DNA of 49,505 nt. Origin: JACQAI01 sp035507915 (GTDB taxonomy: Bacteria; Pseudomonadota; Alphaproteobacteria; Elsterales; Elsteraceae). The position numbers and the translations under genes are program-made. The notes under the pieces were generated by a model that saw only the letters and a program-made list of their open reading frames with translations, was not told where the DNA came from and made no database searches. Position 1 is the first letter of the stretch. Every line of letters starts with the position of its first letter. This document shows, piece after piece, positions 1 to 7,625 of the stretch. The stretch is taken from positions 1 to 49,505 of the forward strand of contig DATJNS010000011.1 in assembly GCA_035507915.1 (NCBI GenBank), in the 5' to 3' direction.

Positions 1-4
1 GGTC

Positions 5-1543
5 GTGCTGGCGGCGCATCCGCCGCAGCGTCCCCAGGAGGTGCGTTTCGTGCTGCGCAGCGCGCCGATGCCGCCGGCGCCGTTGCAGCGGGCCGAGCGG
101 TTCGCGCCGCCGCGCGAGGTCGTGGTCGCGATTGCGGACGCGGCGCCCGCCGCGCGGATCGTGGTCCGGCCGGTCGTCGTCGCGCCGCCCGAGTCCGTCT
201 ATTCGATCGAGGTGCCGATCGGCGCGCCGGCGCCGCGCGCGCCCGACGTCGCGACGCTCGGCGAGCCCGCCGCGTCGTCGCAGTTCGCGGCGCGCGTCGA
301 TGCGCTCGCGCATGCGCCGCGGCCGGTCGCGCTCGCGCGCGTCGCCGATGAGGTCCACGACGCGCCGCGCGCGCCGCGCGCGTCCGATCGCATCGGCGTC
401 GCGCCGGCGATATCACCCGTTCCGCCGGGTGCGTTGCACGACCCGGCGCACGGGTTGACGCGCGCCGCCGACCGGATGCTGCCGGCGCCGGCGGCGCCGC
501 CCGTCGTGCCGCGCGCGCCGCTCGTCGTTGCGGCCGTCGCCCTGTCCGACCGCCTGATCCCGTCGACCGCGACTCTGGTGAGCGAGCGCGCCGCGGCGCC
601 GCGGCGCATCGCATGGCTCGGCGCCGATCGGCTGACGCCGAGCCCGGCGGCCCACCTGCTGCACGACGAGGTCGCGTGGTCCACCGCGCGCGCATGGTCG
701 AGCGAGCCGCCGCGGCCCGAGCTGTCGCCCGCGATGCGGCCGTCGCCCGCCGTGCTGCTCGCGCGCCTGCTGCCGGAGCTCACCACGACGCCGCGCACGA
801 CCGGGCTCAAGACCGAGTTCGTCAGCCTGCTGCTGCCCCTCGTGATGCGCGTCAACGAGCAGATCCTGCGCGAGCGCGAACGCGTCGTCGCGCTGGCGCC
901 GGAGCTCGACGCCGGCCTCGACGTGCCGCCGTCGGACGAGCGCGCCGCCGGCGCCGCGCTGCAGGCCGCCGGACTCGACGGATGGGACACCCACGAGCTC
1001 CTGCTCAGGCTCGATGCGGTGCCGCTGTCGATGGCGCTCGCGCAGGCGGCCCAGGAAAGCGGCTGGGGCCGCTCGCGCCCGGCGCGCGAGGACAACGCGC
1101 TGTTCGGCCAGACCGAGTTCCTGCACGGCCGCTCGTCGCGCGTGCAGTCGTTCGACGACCTGCTCGAGACCGTCAACGCCTACGCGCGCAATCTCAACAC
1201 CCATCCCGCCTATGCCGAGTTCCGCCGCCGCCGCGCCGCGCTGCGCGCGCGCGGCGACAAGCTCGACGGTCCGGCGCTGGTCGCCTTCATTCAGCGCTAC
1301 TCGGAACGCGGCCCGCGCTACATCGAGGCGATCCGCAACGTCATGCGCATCAACAATCTCTCGGTGCTCGACGCGACCATGCTCGACGCCGCGCTCGACG
1401 GCGCCGTGCCCGTGCTCGCCGGCGTGGCTCTCGATCGGGCCGCGCTCGACAAGGCCAGCCTCGACGGATCCGACCTCGGTGGGCCCGGCCTGGACGGGCC
1501 ACCGCTCGAGGCGCTGAGGCCGCGTCAGGGAATGGACAATTGA
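5..1543 (+). CDS. Bax-like glucosaminidase-domain protein (5' end may lie outside the window)
   Basis: The C-terminal third (about residues 335-455) has the pattern of the Bax/FlgJ-type glucosaminidase fold: an AQAAQESGWGRS segment carrying the likely catalytic Glu, then DNALFGQ and a VNAYARNLNTHPAY segment. Such enzymes cleave the N-acetylglucosamine linkage of peptidoglycan in the envelope. The first 280 or so residues are Ala/Pro/Arg-rich, low in complexity and probably disordered. The tail after the domain shows a five-residue periodicity resembling pentapeptide repeats (about residues 474-504). The frame is open to the window's first base, so the GTG at position 5 may not be the true start; a signal peptide could lie upstream. 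It overlaps the convergent deacetylase-fold gene by 19 bases. The domain call is firm; the exact substrate is inferred. Confidence 0.72.
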   Translation: MLAAHPPQRPQEVRFVLRSAPMPPAPLQRAERFAPPREVVVAIADAAPAARIVVRPVVVAPPESVYSIEVPIGAPAPRAPDVATLGEPAASSQFAARVDALAHAPRPVALARVADEVHDAPRAPRASDRIGVAPAISPVPPGALHDPAHGLTRAADRMLPAPAAPPVVPRAPLVVAAVALSDRLIPSTATLVSERAAAPRRIAWLGADRLTPSPAAHLLHDEVAWSTARAWSSEPPRPELSPAMRPSPAVLLARLLPELTTTPRTTGLKTEFVSLLLPLVMRVNEQILRERERVVALAPELDAGLDVPPSDERAAGAALQAAGLDGWDTHELLLRLDAVPLSMALAQAAQESGWGRSRPAREDNALFGQTEFLHGRSSRVQSFDDLLETVNAYARNLNTHPAYAEFRRRRAALRARGDKLDGPALVAFIQRYSERGPRYIEAIRNVMRINNLSVLDATMLDAALDGAVPVLAGVALDRAALDKASLDGSDLGGPGLDGPPLEALRPRQGMDN

Positions 1544-2583
1544 AGCCCGAGCCAGCGCCAGCGGCCGTCCGGCGTCGGCAGCGTGCAGTTGATGCGGGTG
1601 CGTCCGGACGGCAGCTTCTCGGCCCAGCGCAGCTCGATGCGTCGCGCGCCGACGCGCTCGAGCTCGGTGCGCCCGACGCCTGACGCGAAGCAGGCGAGCT
1701 GGTCGAGCTCGCCCATCGCCGGATCGACCGTGAAGCCGACATCGGGCGGATTGTTCGCCGGCACGCCGTCGGCGGGCGAGACGTCGGTCACCACCAGCGG
1801 CAGCGCGTCGGCCGAGAGGCGGAAGCGCTCGAGCGAGCCGAAGGCGTCGCTCAAGGTGAAGCGCGGCAGCGCGAAGCGGTCGGCTTGCGGATAGAGCACG
1901 CCCGACTGAAGGCCGAATGCGGCGTCGAAACCCATGCCGGCGACCAGGTCGCGCAGCGCCGTGGTGTATTCGCCGTAGGGATAGGCGAACAGCTTCGGCG
2001 TCGTGCCCAGCATCGCGCGCAGCTCCTCCTGGGCGCGCATGATCTGGCCGATCACGTAGCTGCGGTCCTGGCCGATCATGTGCGGGTAGCCGGCCGTCTG
2101 GTTGCCGATCGTGACGCCCGCGGCCGCGAGCTCGCGAATCTGGTCCCACGTCATGCGCGCCTCGGCGCCGGTCTCGATGGTCTCGCTCGCGACGAACAGC
2201 GTGAAGGGCAGCCCGGCGGCGCGCAGCCGCGGCCAGGCGATGTCGTAGACCGAGGCGTGCGCGTCGTCGAGCGTGATGCCGACGGTGCGCGGCGGCAGCG
2301 GCTTGCCGTCGCGCAGCGCCGCGACGATCTCGGGCACCGGCAGCACCGCATAGCCGCCGCGACGCAGCTCGCGCAGGTGGGCCTCGAACTGCTCGGCCGT
2401 GATCGCGCTCGCCGGATCCGGCTCGTCGCCGAAATGCCGATAGGCGAAGATCACGGCCGACGCGCCGGCCGGCGCGCCGTCGGGATCGGCCGCCGCCGCG
2501 GGCGGCGCGAGGGAGGCCAGCAGCAGGACGAGCGCGGCGCGCCACGCGCGCCGGCGCCGGGCACGACCGTGCGGCTCAGTCAT
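1525..2583 (-). CDS. Polysaccharide deacetylase (NodB-fold) family protein with altered metal site
   Basis: A 352-residue protein with an Arg-rich n-region and hydrophobic stretch (residues 13-32), suggesting export. The NodB homology follows: motif 1 reads TLDDAH (D106, D107) in place of the usual TFDDG, and motif 3 reads FAYPYGEY. At motif 2, where active members have H-(S/T)-x-x-H-P, this protein has Q162-T-A-G-Y166-P, so both metal-ligand histidines are missing; a His follows two residues later (H168). The C-terminal 100 residues look like an extra beta-rich domain. The start overlaps the end of the dipeptidase gene by 8 bases on the same strand, so the two are probably co-transcribed. 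The fold is clear, but catalytic activity is doubtful. Confidence 0.75.
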   Translation of the reverse strand: MTEPHGRARRRRAWRAALVLLLASLAPPAAAADPDGAPAGASAVIFAYRHFGDEPDPASAITAEQFEAHLRELRRGGYAVLPVPEIVAALRDGKPLPPRTVGITLDDAHASVYDIAWPRLRAAGLPFTLFVASETIETGAEARMTWDQIRELAAAGVTIGNQTAGYPHMIGQDRSYVIGQIMRAQEELRAMLGTTPKLFAYPYGEYTTALRDLVAGMGFDAAFGLQSGVLYPQADRFALPRFTLSDAFGSLERFRLSADALPLVVTDVSPADGVPANNPPDVGFTVDPAMGELDQLACFASGVGRTELERVGARRIELRWAEKLPSGRTRINCTLPTPDGRWRWLGLQLSIP

Positions 2584-3133
2584 CCATCATCCGCTGCGCC
2601 AGCGCGCGGTCGCTGTAGAGCGGATAGCGGCGCGCATCGAACAGTTGATAATGCCACCACTCCTTCATGTAAAAGTCCCAGCCGGCGGCGCTCATGAGCC
2701 CGAGGAGGATGAACCGGTTGCGTTGCACGTTTGCGGACATGCCGGGATGGTCGTGATGGGCGCGCGGGCCGAACTCGTCGAACGGGCAGCCCATGTCGAG
2801 CGGCGCGCCGTGCCGGTCGAGCACGGTCAGGTCGACCGCGACGCCGCGCGAATGCGGCGAACCGCGGCGCGGATCGGCGAGGAAATTCGGATCGGGCCGG
2901 CATTCCCACAGCCGCCACTGCGCTTCGGTCGGCCGGAAGGCGTCGAGCACGCGCAGCCGGAGGTCGAGGCGGCGCGCCAGCTCGACCGCGCGGCCGAGCG
3001 CGGCGGCGGCGTCGCGATGCAGATAGCACAGCGGCCGCGCGTAGATCGGCCGCCCGGTCAGGTTGTCGGCGGTCGCGTAGGCGAGCCGGATCTCGATGTC
3101 GAACTCCGCCTCGGTGACCCGAACCAAGGTCAT
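2576..3133 (-). CDS. ddpX: D-alanyl-D-alanine dipeptidase (VanX/DdpX family)
   Basis: A 185-residue zinc dipeptidase of the M15D family, close to the usual length. The zinc site is visible: SPHSRGVAVD supplies H94 and D101, and KEWWHY supplies catalytic E158 and H161; the DAFRP segment supplies the conserved Arg (R67). Family members hydrolyse D-Ala-D-Ala, either for murein-peptide recycling or, in VanX, for glycopeptide resistance. No vanH/vanA-type ligase is nearby, so a recycling or catabolic role is more likely. No signal peptide is seen, consistent with a cytoplasmic enzyme. A GGGGGAG ribosome-binding sequence precedes the ATG. It is followed by the deacetylase-fold gene with an 8-base overlap. 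Confidence 0.88.
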   Translation of the reverse strand: MTLVRVTEAEFDIEIRLAYATADNLTGRPIYARPLCYLHRDAAAALGRAVELARRLDLRLRVLDAFRPTEAQWRLWECRPDPNFLADPRRGSPHSRGVAVDLTVLDRHGAPLDMGCPFDEFGPRAHHDHPGMSANVQRNRFILLGLMSAAGWDFYMKEWWHYQLFDARRYPLYSDRALAQRMMDD

Positions 3134-3246
3134 GCCGTGCGCTCCCCCGACGCTGGCGTCAACGCTGATGCGCCGCAGTCATATCGCAGTCGGCCGGCAC
3201 GGCGGTAGCGGGGCGGGCGCGCATCACCCATGAGCGTTCCACCGCG

Positions 3247-3912
3247 ATGAGCGTGCTGGCCATCGAGTCGAGCGGACCCGGCTGCTCGGCCGCGGTCTGG
3301 CGGGACGGCGGCGTGGTCGCGGCGCGCCGCGTCGCGCTCGAGCGCGGCCATGCCGCCGCGCTGCTGCCCGTGGTGCGCGACACGATGGCGGCCGCCGCGC
3401 TCGCCTGGGATGCGCTCGCCGCGATCGCGGTCACCGTCGGGCCGGGCTCGTTCACCGGGATCCGGGTCGGGCTCGCCGCCGCGCGCGGCTTCGGGCTCGC
3501 GCTCGGCGTGCCGGTCCACGGCGTCACGAGCCTCGAGGCGGCGGCGTGGGCGGCCGGCGCGGTCGCCGGTGACGTCGCGCTGGCGGTGCTGATCGATTCA
3601 GGGCGCGCCGGCGCTTTCCTGCAGTCGTTCGACGCGGCGCTGACGCCGTGCGGCGCGCCGCGCGCGATCGAGCTCGACGCGCTGCCCGCCGCGTTGCCGC
3701 CGCCGCCCTGCACCGTGGCGCTGGTCGGCGCGCTGCCGGCCGAGCGGCTGGGCGGGCGACCGATCGTCGCGGTCACGCCCGACGCCGCCGCGCTGGCGGC
3801 CTTGGTCGGCGCCCGGCTGGCGCGCGGCGGCGGCTTCCTGCCGGCCTCGCCCGTCTATCTGAGGCCGCCCGACGCGACCGTGCCGCGGGACGGCGGCCGG
3901 CTCCGGCCATGA
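3247..3912 (+). CDS. tsaB: tRNA threonylcarbamoyladenosine biosynthesis protein TsaB
   Basis: A 221-residue ASKHA-fold protein. It carries the N-terminal LAIESSGPGCSAAVW segment and the hallmark GPGSFTGIR (residues 65-73) of TsaB. TsaB is the non-catalytic partner that binds TsaD and TsaE in forming N6-threonylcarbamoyladenosine at position 37 of ANN-decoding tRNAs. It lies 113 bases from the divergent dipeptidase gene. Its stop overlaps the rimI start as ATGA, the usual tsaB-rimI pairing. Length and motif are typical of the family. Confidence 0.9.
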   Translation: MSVLAIESSGPGCSAAVWRDGGVVAARRVALERGHAAALLPVVRDTMAAAALAWDALAAIAVTVGPGSFTGIRVGLAAARGFGLALGVPVHGVTSLEAAAWAAGAVAGDVALAVLIDSGRAGAFLQSFDAALTPCGAPRAIELDALPAALPPPPCTVALVGALPAERLGGRPIVAVTPDAAALAALVGARLARGGGFLPASPVYLRPPDATVPRDGGRLRP

Positions 3913-4409
3913 CGCGCGCGCCCTGTCGCGCCGGCGCCGCGCGTCCGCTCGTGATCGAGCCGGCGGGCCCGGCGCATGTCGCGCTGTTGACCGCATTGCA
4001 CGGCCGCTGCTTCACGCCGGGCTGGCCGACCGCAACCATGGCGAGCCTGGTCGGGCTGCCGGGCACCTTCGGGCTGCTGGCGACCGAGCTCGACAACGGC
4101 GCCGCGCAGCCGGTCGGTTTCGCGCTGGCGCGGGTCGCCGCCGACGAGGCCGAGCTGCTGTCGATCGGGGTCGTGCCCGAGCACCAGCGCCGCGGCATTG
4201 CCCGGCGCCTGATCGCGGCGTGCGTCGAGCGCGTCGGCGGCGCCGGCGCGCGCGCGCTTTTTCTCGAGGTCGGCGTGGCCAACGAGGGCGCGCGGACGCT
4301 CTACGAGAGCCTGGGCTTCCGGATCATCGGCCGGCGCCACCGCTACTACCGAACCCCGGACGGCGGTTTCGAGGACGCCGTGGTGATGCGGCGCGACCTC
4401 GTGGCATGA
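3909..4409 (+). CDS. rimI: Ribosomal protein alanine N-acetyltransferase RimI-like (GNAT)
   Basis: A 166-residue GNAT acetyltransferase. The acetyl-CoA loop is visible in LSIGVVPEHQRRGIA (about residues 84-98), and the C-terminal NEGARTLYESLGF segment matches RimI. In E. coli, RimI acetylates the N-terminal Ala of ribosomal protein S18. The ATG at 3909 overlaps the tsaB stop (ATGA); the frame continues open upstream inside tsaB, but that upstream part reads as a shadow. The pairing with tsaB supports the name, although the true substrate cannot be read from sequence. Confidence 0.83.
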   Translation: MTRAPCRAGAARPLVIEPAGPAHVALLTALHGRCFTPGWPTATMASLVGLPGTFGLLATELDNGAAQPVGFALARVAADEAELLSIGVVPEHQRRGIARRLIAACVERVGGAGARALFLEVGVANEGARTLYESLGFRIIGRRHRYYRTPDGGFEDAVVMRRDLVA

Positions 4410-4412
4410 GGG

Positions 4413-4436
4413 GCCGCCGCCCACGGGCGGGCGGGC
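4413..4436. terminator. GC-rich hairpin between convergent rimI and tusA-like genes
   Basis: CCGCCGCCC pairs with the following GGGCGGGCGG (one bulged G) in the 27 bases separating the two convergent stop codons. There is no T-tract on either side. It may end transcription from both sides, possibly with Rho, but this is inferred from position and stem only. Confidence 0.35.
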
Positions 4437-4712
4437 TCAGTTCTTGCGCAAGCGCAGCCGATGGGGTCCGTCGGGCCGAGCCGGATCGACCGGCGTCAGG
4501 GCGAGCACGCTGTGCCCGTGCTCGCGCACCGCGCGAGGGACGTTCTCCAGCGGCTCCCCGGAATTCAAGCAAACGACGGCCGTCTCGCCGCTCGACATCT
4601 TTTCGATCAACAGTTTCGTGCGGACGAAGGTCATGGGGCAGACCTCGCCAGTCACATCGAGATAGTGCTCGGCGGGCGGTTCTTGTTGCGCTGAGGGAAT
4701 ATTCTCTTTCAT
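4437..4712 (-). CDS. TusA/SirA-family sulfurtransferase-like protein
   Basis: A 91-residue protein matching the small TusA/YeeD/SirA fold. The hallmark is the CPxxxxxxK-type segment GEVCPMTFVRTKLLIEKM, with Cys25 as the expected persulfide carrier. TusA passes sulfur from IscS to the 2-thiouridine pathway; related members serve molybdenum cofactor or other sulfur-transfer routes. The gene diverges from mucR across a 71-base AT-rich region and converges on rimI. The family is clear, but which sulfur route it serves is not. Confidence 0.82.
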   Translation of the reverse strand: MKENIPSAQQEPPAEHYLDVTGEVCPMTFVRTKLLIEKMSSGETAVVCLNSGEPLENVPRAVREHGHSVLALTPVDPARPDGPHRLRLRKN

Positions 4713-4720
4713 TCGGACGA

Positions 4721-4749
4721 TTGCAGCCGGATATCTAGGGGCTTATATA
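4721..4749 (+). promoter_or_regulatory. sigma70-type promoter for mucR
   Basis: TTGCAG (4721-4726), a 17-base spacer, then TATATA (4744-4749). The predicted start is near 4756, giving a leader of about 28 bases before the mucR ATG at 4784. The region is strikingly AT-rich for this genome. MucR proteins bind AT-rich DNA in their own promoters in rhizobia, so autoregulation is plausible but not shown. Confidence 0.65.
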
Positions 4750-4783
4750 TTTGTCCGACGCTTCGCGGGAAGGAAGATTGACT

Positions 4784-5206
4784 ATGGCCGACGCGGCTTC
4801 CGCCAAGGAGCTTCCGGCGCTCACCACGCAAATCGTCGCCGCTTACGTGGCCAACAACACGGTCGCGGTCAATGACCTGCCGGGACTGATCCGCCAAGTT
4901 CACGCCGCGCTGGCCAATGTCGGCGGCGCGGCCGAGATCGCGCCCGAGCGGCCGCAGCCCGCCGTGCCGATCAAGCGCTCCGTGCTGCCCGACTACATCG
5001 TGTGTCTGGAGGACGGCAAGAAGCTGAAGATGCTCAAGCGGCATCTCAAGACCGCCTTCAACATGACGCCCGAGGAGTATCGCGAGCGCTGGGATCTGCC
5101 GCCCGACTATCCGATGGTGGCGCCCAATTACGCCAGCCAGCGCTCGCGGCTCGCCAAGGAAATCGGGCTCGGCACGCGCGCCCGCCGCCGCCGCGCGGCC
5201 GAATAG
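4784..5206 (+). CDS. mucR: MucR/Ros-family transcriptional regulator
   Basis: A 140-residue regulator of the alphaproteobacterial MucR/Ros family. The DNA-binding part has the segment IVCLEDGKKLKMLKRHLKTAF, followed by MTPEEYRERWDLPPDYPMVAPNYA, which is nearly the family consensus. The position of the second zinc Cys is Asp (CLED), a variant known among MucR-type proteins. MucR acts as an H-NS-like global regulator of surface polysaccharides and virulence or symbiosis genes in its relatives. The ATG at 4784 has a GGGAAGGAAG ribosome-binding sequence; an in-frame TTG at 4751 is less likely because it overlaps the predicted transcription start. Confidence 0.9.
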   Translation: MADAASAKELPALTTQIVAAYVANNTVAVNDLPGLIRQVHAALANVGGAAEIAPERPQPAVPIKRSVLPDYIVCLEDGKKLKMLKRHLKTAFNMTPEEYRERWDLPPDYPMVAPNYASQRSRLAKEIGLGTRARRRRAAE

Positions 5207-5250
5207 GCTGCGTCCGGCCGACGCAGGATGAGGATTTGCCGCGGGAGTTT

Positions 5251-5270
5251 TACACCGGTCCAACGGTGTA
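5251..5270. promoter_or_regulatory. Inverted repeat upstream of fur/mur (candidate operator)
   Basis: TACACCG, six bases, CGGTGTA: perfect 7-bp arms, located 51 bases before the fur-like start codon. A possible -10 (TATAAG, 5292-5297) lies just downstream, so a protein bound here would cover the -35 region. Autoregulation by the downstream Fur/Mur protein is inferred from position only; the sequence does not match the classic Fur box. Confidence 0.45.
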
Positions 5271-5320
5271 TGACGCCCTCGGGCTTTGGGCTATAAGGGG
5301 CCACCAGGAGGTGGCGGCTG

Positions 5321-5767
5321 GTGACGACTGAAACCGCTCCGTCCCGTCTCGAGCTGCTGTGCTTGGAGAAGGGCCTGAAGATGACCGATCAGCGACGGAC
5401 CATCGCACGCGTGCTGTCCGACGCGCACGATCATCCCGACGTCGAGCAGGTCTATCGGCGCGCCACCGCGCTCGATCCGCGCATCAGCATCGCGACCGTC
5501 TACCGCACCGTGCGGCTGTTCGAGGAGGCGAGCATCCTCGAGCGCCACGACTTCGGCGACGGCCGCTCGCGCTATGAGGAGAGCCCCGAGGAGCATCACG
5601 ATCATCTGATCGACGTCGAAAGCGGGCGCGTGATCGAATTTCGCGAGGAGGAGATCGAGGCGCTGCAGCGCGGCGTCGCCGAGAAGCTCGGCTATCGCCT
5701 GGTCGGCCACCGGCTGGAACTCTACGCCGTGCCGCTGCGCAAACCGGGCGCGACGGACCGAGAGTGA
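5321..5767 (+). CDS. fur: Fur-family metalloregulator (Fur/Mur)
   Basis: A 148-residue Fur-family repressor. The winged-helix part contains MTDQRRTIARVL and ISIATVYRTVRLFEEA; the dimerisation part contains the metal-binding segment EEHHDHLIDVESGRVIEF. No CxxC pairs are present, so it lacks the structural Cys4 zinc site. In alphaproteobacteria such proteins often sense manganese (Mur) while iron is sensed by Irr and RirA; an Irr is encoded later in this window, so a Mur role is plausible. The GTG start is preceded by AGGAGG (5306-5311). Its stop overlaps the olsB start (GTGA). Confidence 0.87.
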   Translation: MTTETAPSRLELLCLEKGLKMTDQRRTIARVLSDAHDHPDVEQVYRRATALDPRISIATVYRTVRLFEEASILERHDFGDGRSRYEESPEEHHDHLIDVESGRVIEFREEEIEALQRGVAEKLGYRLVGHRLELYAVPLRKPGATDRE

Positions 5768-6651
5768 CGCGCGGCACTCCCGACGAGGGCGCGATCAAGT
5801 CCGGCCTGGCGGGGCCGGCGCATCCGGCGACCGTGGCGCGCCACGACGTCGAGCAGCTCGAGGGCGATCTCAGGCTCGGCAACCTCGAGGTGCGCCTCGC
5901 GGTGAACGACGCCGAGGTCGAGGCCGCGCAGGCGCTGCGCTATCGCGTGTTCTACGAGGAGATGGCGGCGCGGCCGTCGCCCGAGGCGGCGGCGCTGCAT
6001 CGCGACTTCGACGATTTCGACGCGTTGTGCGACCACCTCCTGGTGCTCGATCACGCGCTCGATCCGGGCGCCGCCGCCGTGATCGCGACCTACCGGCTGA
6101 TCCGGCGGCCCGCCGCCGAGCGGCACGGCTCGTTCTACTCGGCGGGCGAGTACGACATCACCAAGATCGTCGAGTATCCGGGCAACGTCCTCGAGCTCGG
6201 CCGCAGCTGCGTCGATCAGCGCTATCGGACCCGGCCGACCATGCAGCTCTTGTGGCGCGGCATCGCGGCTTACGTGTTCCAGCACGAGATCGCGCTGATG
6301 TTCGGCTGCGCCAGCCTGCCGGGCACCGACCCGCGCGCGCTCGCGCTGCCGCTGTCGTACCTCTACTACCATCACCTCGCGCCGGCCGCGCTCAGGCCCA
6401 CCGCGCTGCCCGAGCGCCGCGTCGAGATGGCGCTGCTCGCGCCGGCGGACATCGATCCGCGCGCGGCGATGGTCGGGCTGCCGCCGCTGATCAAGGGCTA
6501 TCTGCGCCTCGGCGGGTTCGTCGGCGACGGCGCGGTGATCGATGACCAGTTCAACACCACCGACGTGTGCGTCATCGTCAAGACCGATCTGGTGACCGAC
6601 AAGTACGCCCAGCATTACGCGCGCAGCGCGCGGGAGTCCGGCGCCGCGTGA
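5764..6651 (+). CDS. olsB: L-ornithine N-alpha-acyltransferase OlsB (GNAT-like)
   Basis: A 295-residue acyl-ACP-dependent acyltransferase that adds a 3-hydroxyacyl chain to ornithine, the first step of ornithine-lipid synthesis. The family pattern is seen in LRYRVFYEEM (about residues 60-69), FDDFDALCDHLLVLD and VLELGRSCVDQRYR. The GTG start overlaps the fur stop, and its own stop overlaps the olsA start (GTGA), so the three genes form a tightly coupled operon. The adjacent olsA-type acyltransferase strongly supports the assignment. Confidence 0.87.
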   Translation: MTRGTPDEGAIKSGLAGPAHPATVARHDVEQLEGDLRLGNLEVRLAVNDAEVEAAQALRYRVFYEEMAARPSPEAAALHRDFDDFDALCDHLLVLDHALDPGAAAVIATYRLIRRPAAERHGSFYSAGEYDITKIVEYPGNVLELGRSCVDQRYRTRPTMQLLWRGIAAYVFQHEIALMFGCASLPGTDPRALALPLSYLYYHHLAPAALRPTALPERRVEMALLAPADIDPRAAMVGLPPLIKGYLRLGGFVGDGAVIDDQFNTTDVCVIVKTDLVTDKYAQHYARSARESGAA

Positions 6652-7526
6652 TCCCGCATTCGGCGCTGCAGGCAGGCGGCCGGCTCGCGCTCTATGCGGC
6701 GCTGACGCTGGTCTTGATGCCGGTCCAGGCGTTGTTCGTGCTGCTCGGCTCGCGGCTGGGCACGCGCTTGCCGCGTGCCTATCACGATCTGTGCCGGCGC
6801 ATCTTCGGCGTGCGCGTCGTCGTGACGGGCACGCCGTCGAGCCGCCATCCGACGCTCTTCGTGTCGAACCACCAGTCGTACCTCGACATCACGGTGCTGG
6901 GCTCGCTGATCGGCGGCTCGTTCGTCGCCAAGGCGGAGGTCGCGCGTTGGCCGCTGTTCGGCTGGCTCGCCCGCTTGCAGCGCACGGTGTTCGTCGATCG
7001 CCAGCGCGCCTCGACGTTGAACCAGAACGACGAGATGCGGCGGCGTCTGGCGGCCGGCGACAACCTCGTGCTGTTTCCCGAGGGCACCAGCAGCGACGGC
7101 AACCGCACGCTGCGCTTCAAGAGCAGCCTGCTGGCGGTCGCCGACACCGAGGTCGGCGGACATCCCGTGACGGTGCAGCCGGTGTCGCTTGCGTATCTCC
7201 GGCTCGACGGCCTGCCGATCGGGCGCGCCTTCCGGCCGTTCTTCGCCTGGTACGGCGACATGGTCCTCGCGAGCCACCTGTGGCGCATGGCCGGGCTCGG
7301 CACCATGACGGCCGGCGTGCATTTCCATCCGCCGCTGAGCATCGCCGCGTGCGGCTCGCGCAAGGCGCTGGCGCGCGCCGCCCACGAGGCGGTGGCGCGC
7401 GGCGTGGCGGAGCTGCTGTCGGGCCGCACGGTCGGCGGCGAGACGGCCGGCGCCGGCGCCGCGGGCGATCCGGACGCCGACGATCAACCGGCTGACGCGG
7501 ACCCCGCGATGGCGGGGGCCCACTAG
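6648..7526 (+). CDS. olsA: Lyso-ornithine lipid O-acyltransferase OlsA (PlsC family)
   Basis: A 292-residue membrane-associated acyltransferase with an N-terminal hydrophobic segment (about residues 12-34). It shows the PlsC HX4D motif (NHQSYLD, H75 and D80) and the EGTS motif (FPEGTSSDGNR, about residues 143-153). Placed directly behind olsB with a GTGA overlap, it most likely acylates lyso-ornithine lipid to complete the membrane lipid. A general lysophosphatidate acyltransferase role is the alternative. The C-terminal 25 residues are a Gly/Ala/Asp-rich tail. Confidence 0.86.
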   Translation: MIPHSALQAGGRLALYAALTLVLMPVQALFVLLGSRLGTRLPRAYHDLCRRIFGVRVVVTGTPSSRHPTLFVSNHQSYLDITVLGSLIGGSFVAKAEVARWPLFGWLARLQRTVFVDRQRASTLNQNDEMRRRLAAGDNLVLFPEGTSSDGNRTLRFKSSLLAVADTEVGGHPVTVQPVSLAYLRLDGLPIGRAFRPFFAWYGDMVLASHLWRMAGLGTMTAGVHFHPPLSIAACGSRKALARAAHEAVARGVAELLSGRTVGGETAGAGAAGDPDADDQPADADPAMAGAH

Positions 7527-7561
7527 CTGTTGGGGTTGAAGTGTTACGGAACCGCGTAATC

Positions 7562-7590
7562 TTGAAACAATCGTCGCGAAGTGATAGATT
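7562..7590 (+). promoter_or_regulatory. sigma70-type promoter for miaB-phoH
   Basis: TTGAAA (7562-7567), a 17-base spacer, then TAGATT (7585-7590). The predicted start near 7597 gives a leader of about 65 bases before the miaB GTG at 7662. A small inverted repeat, TTACG-N6-CGTAA, lies just upstream (7543-7558). Confidence 0.5.
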
Positions 7591-7625
7591 TCAGAAGTGA
7601 ACGCTGATTTTCGTTCCGGCAATCC

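Noticed and set aside
2576..3133. A vancomycin-resistance (van) locus around the VanX-like gene
   Set aside because: No vanH, vanA/B, vanR or vanS genes are adjacent; the neighbours are wall hydrolases.
4784..5206. MucR zinc finger as broken
   Set aside because: The CLED variant replacing CxxC occurs in known MucR-type proteins, and the rest of the domain is close to consensus.
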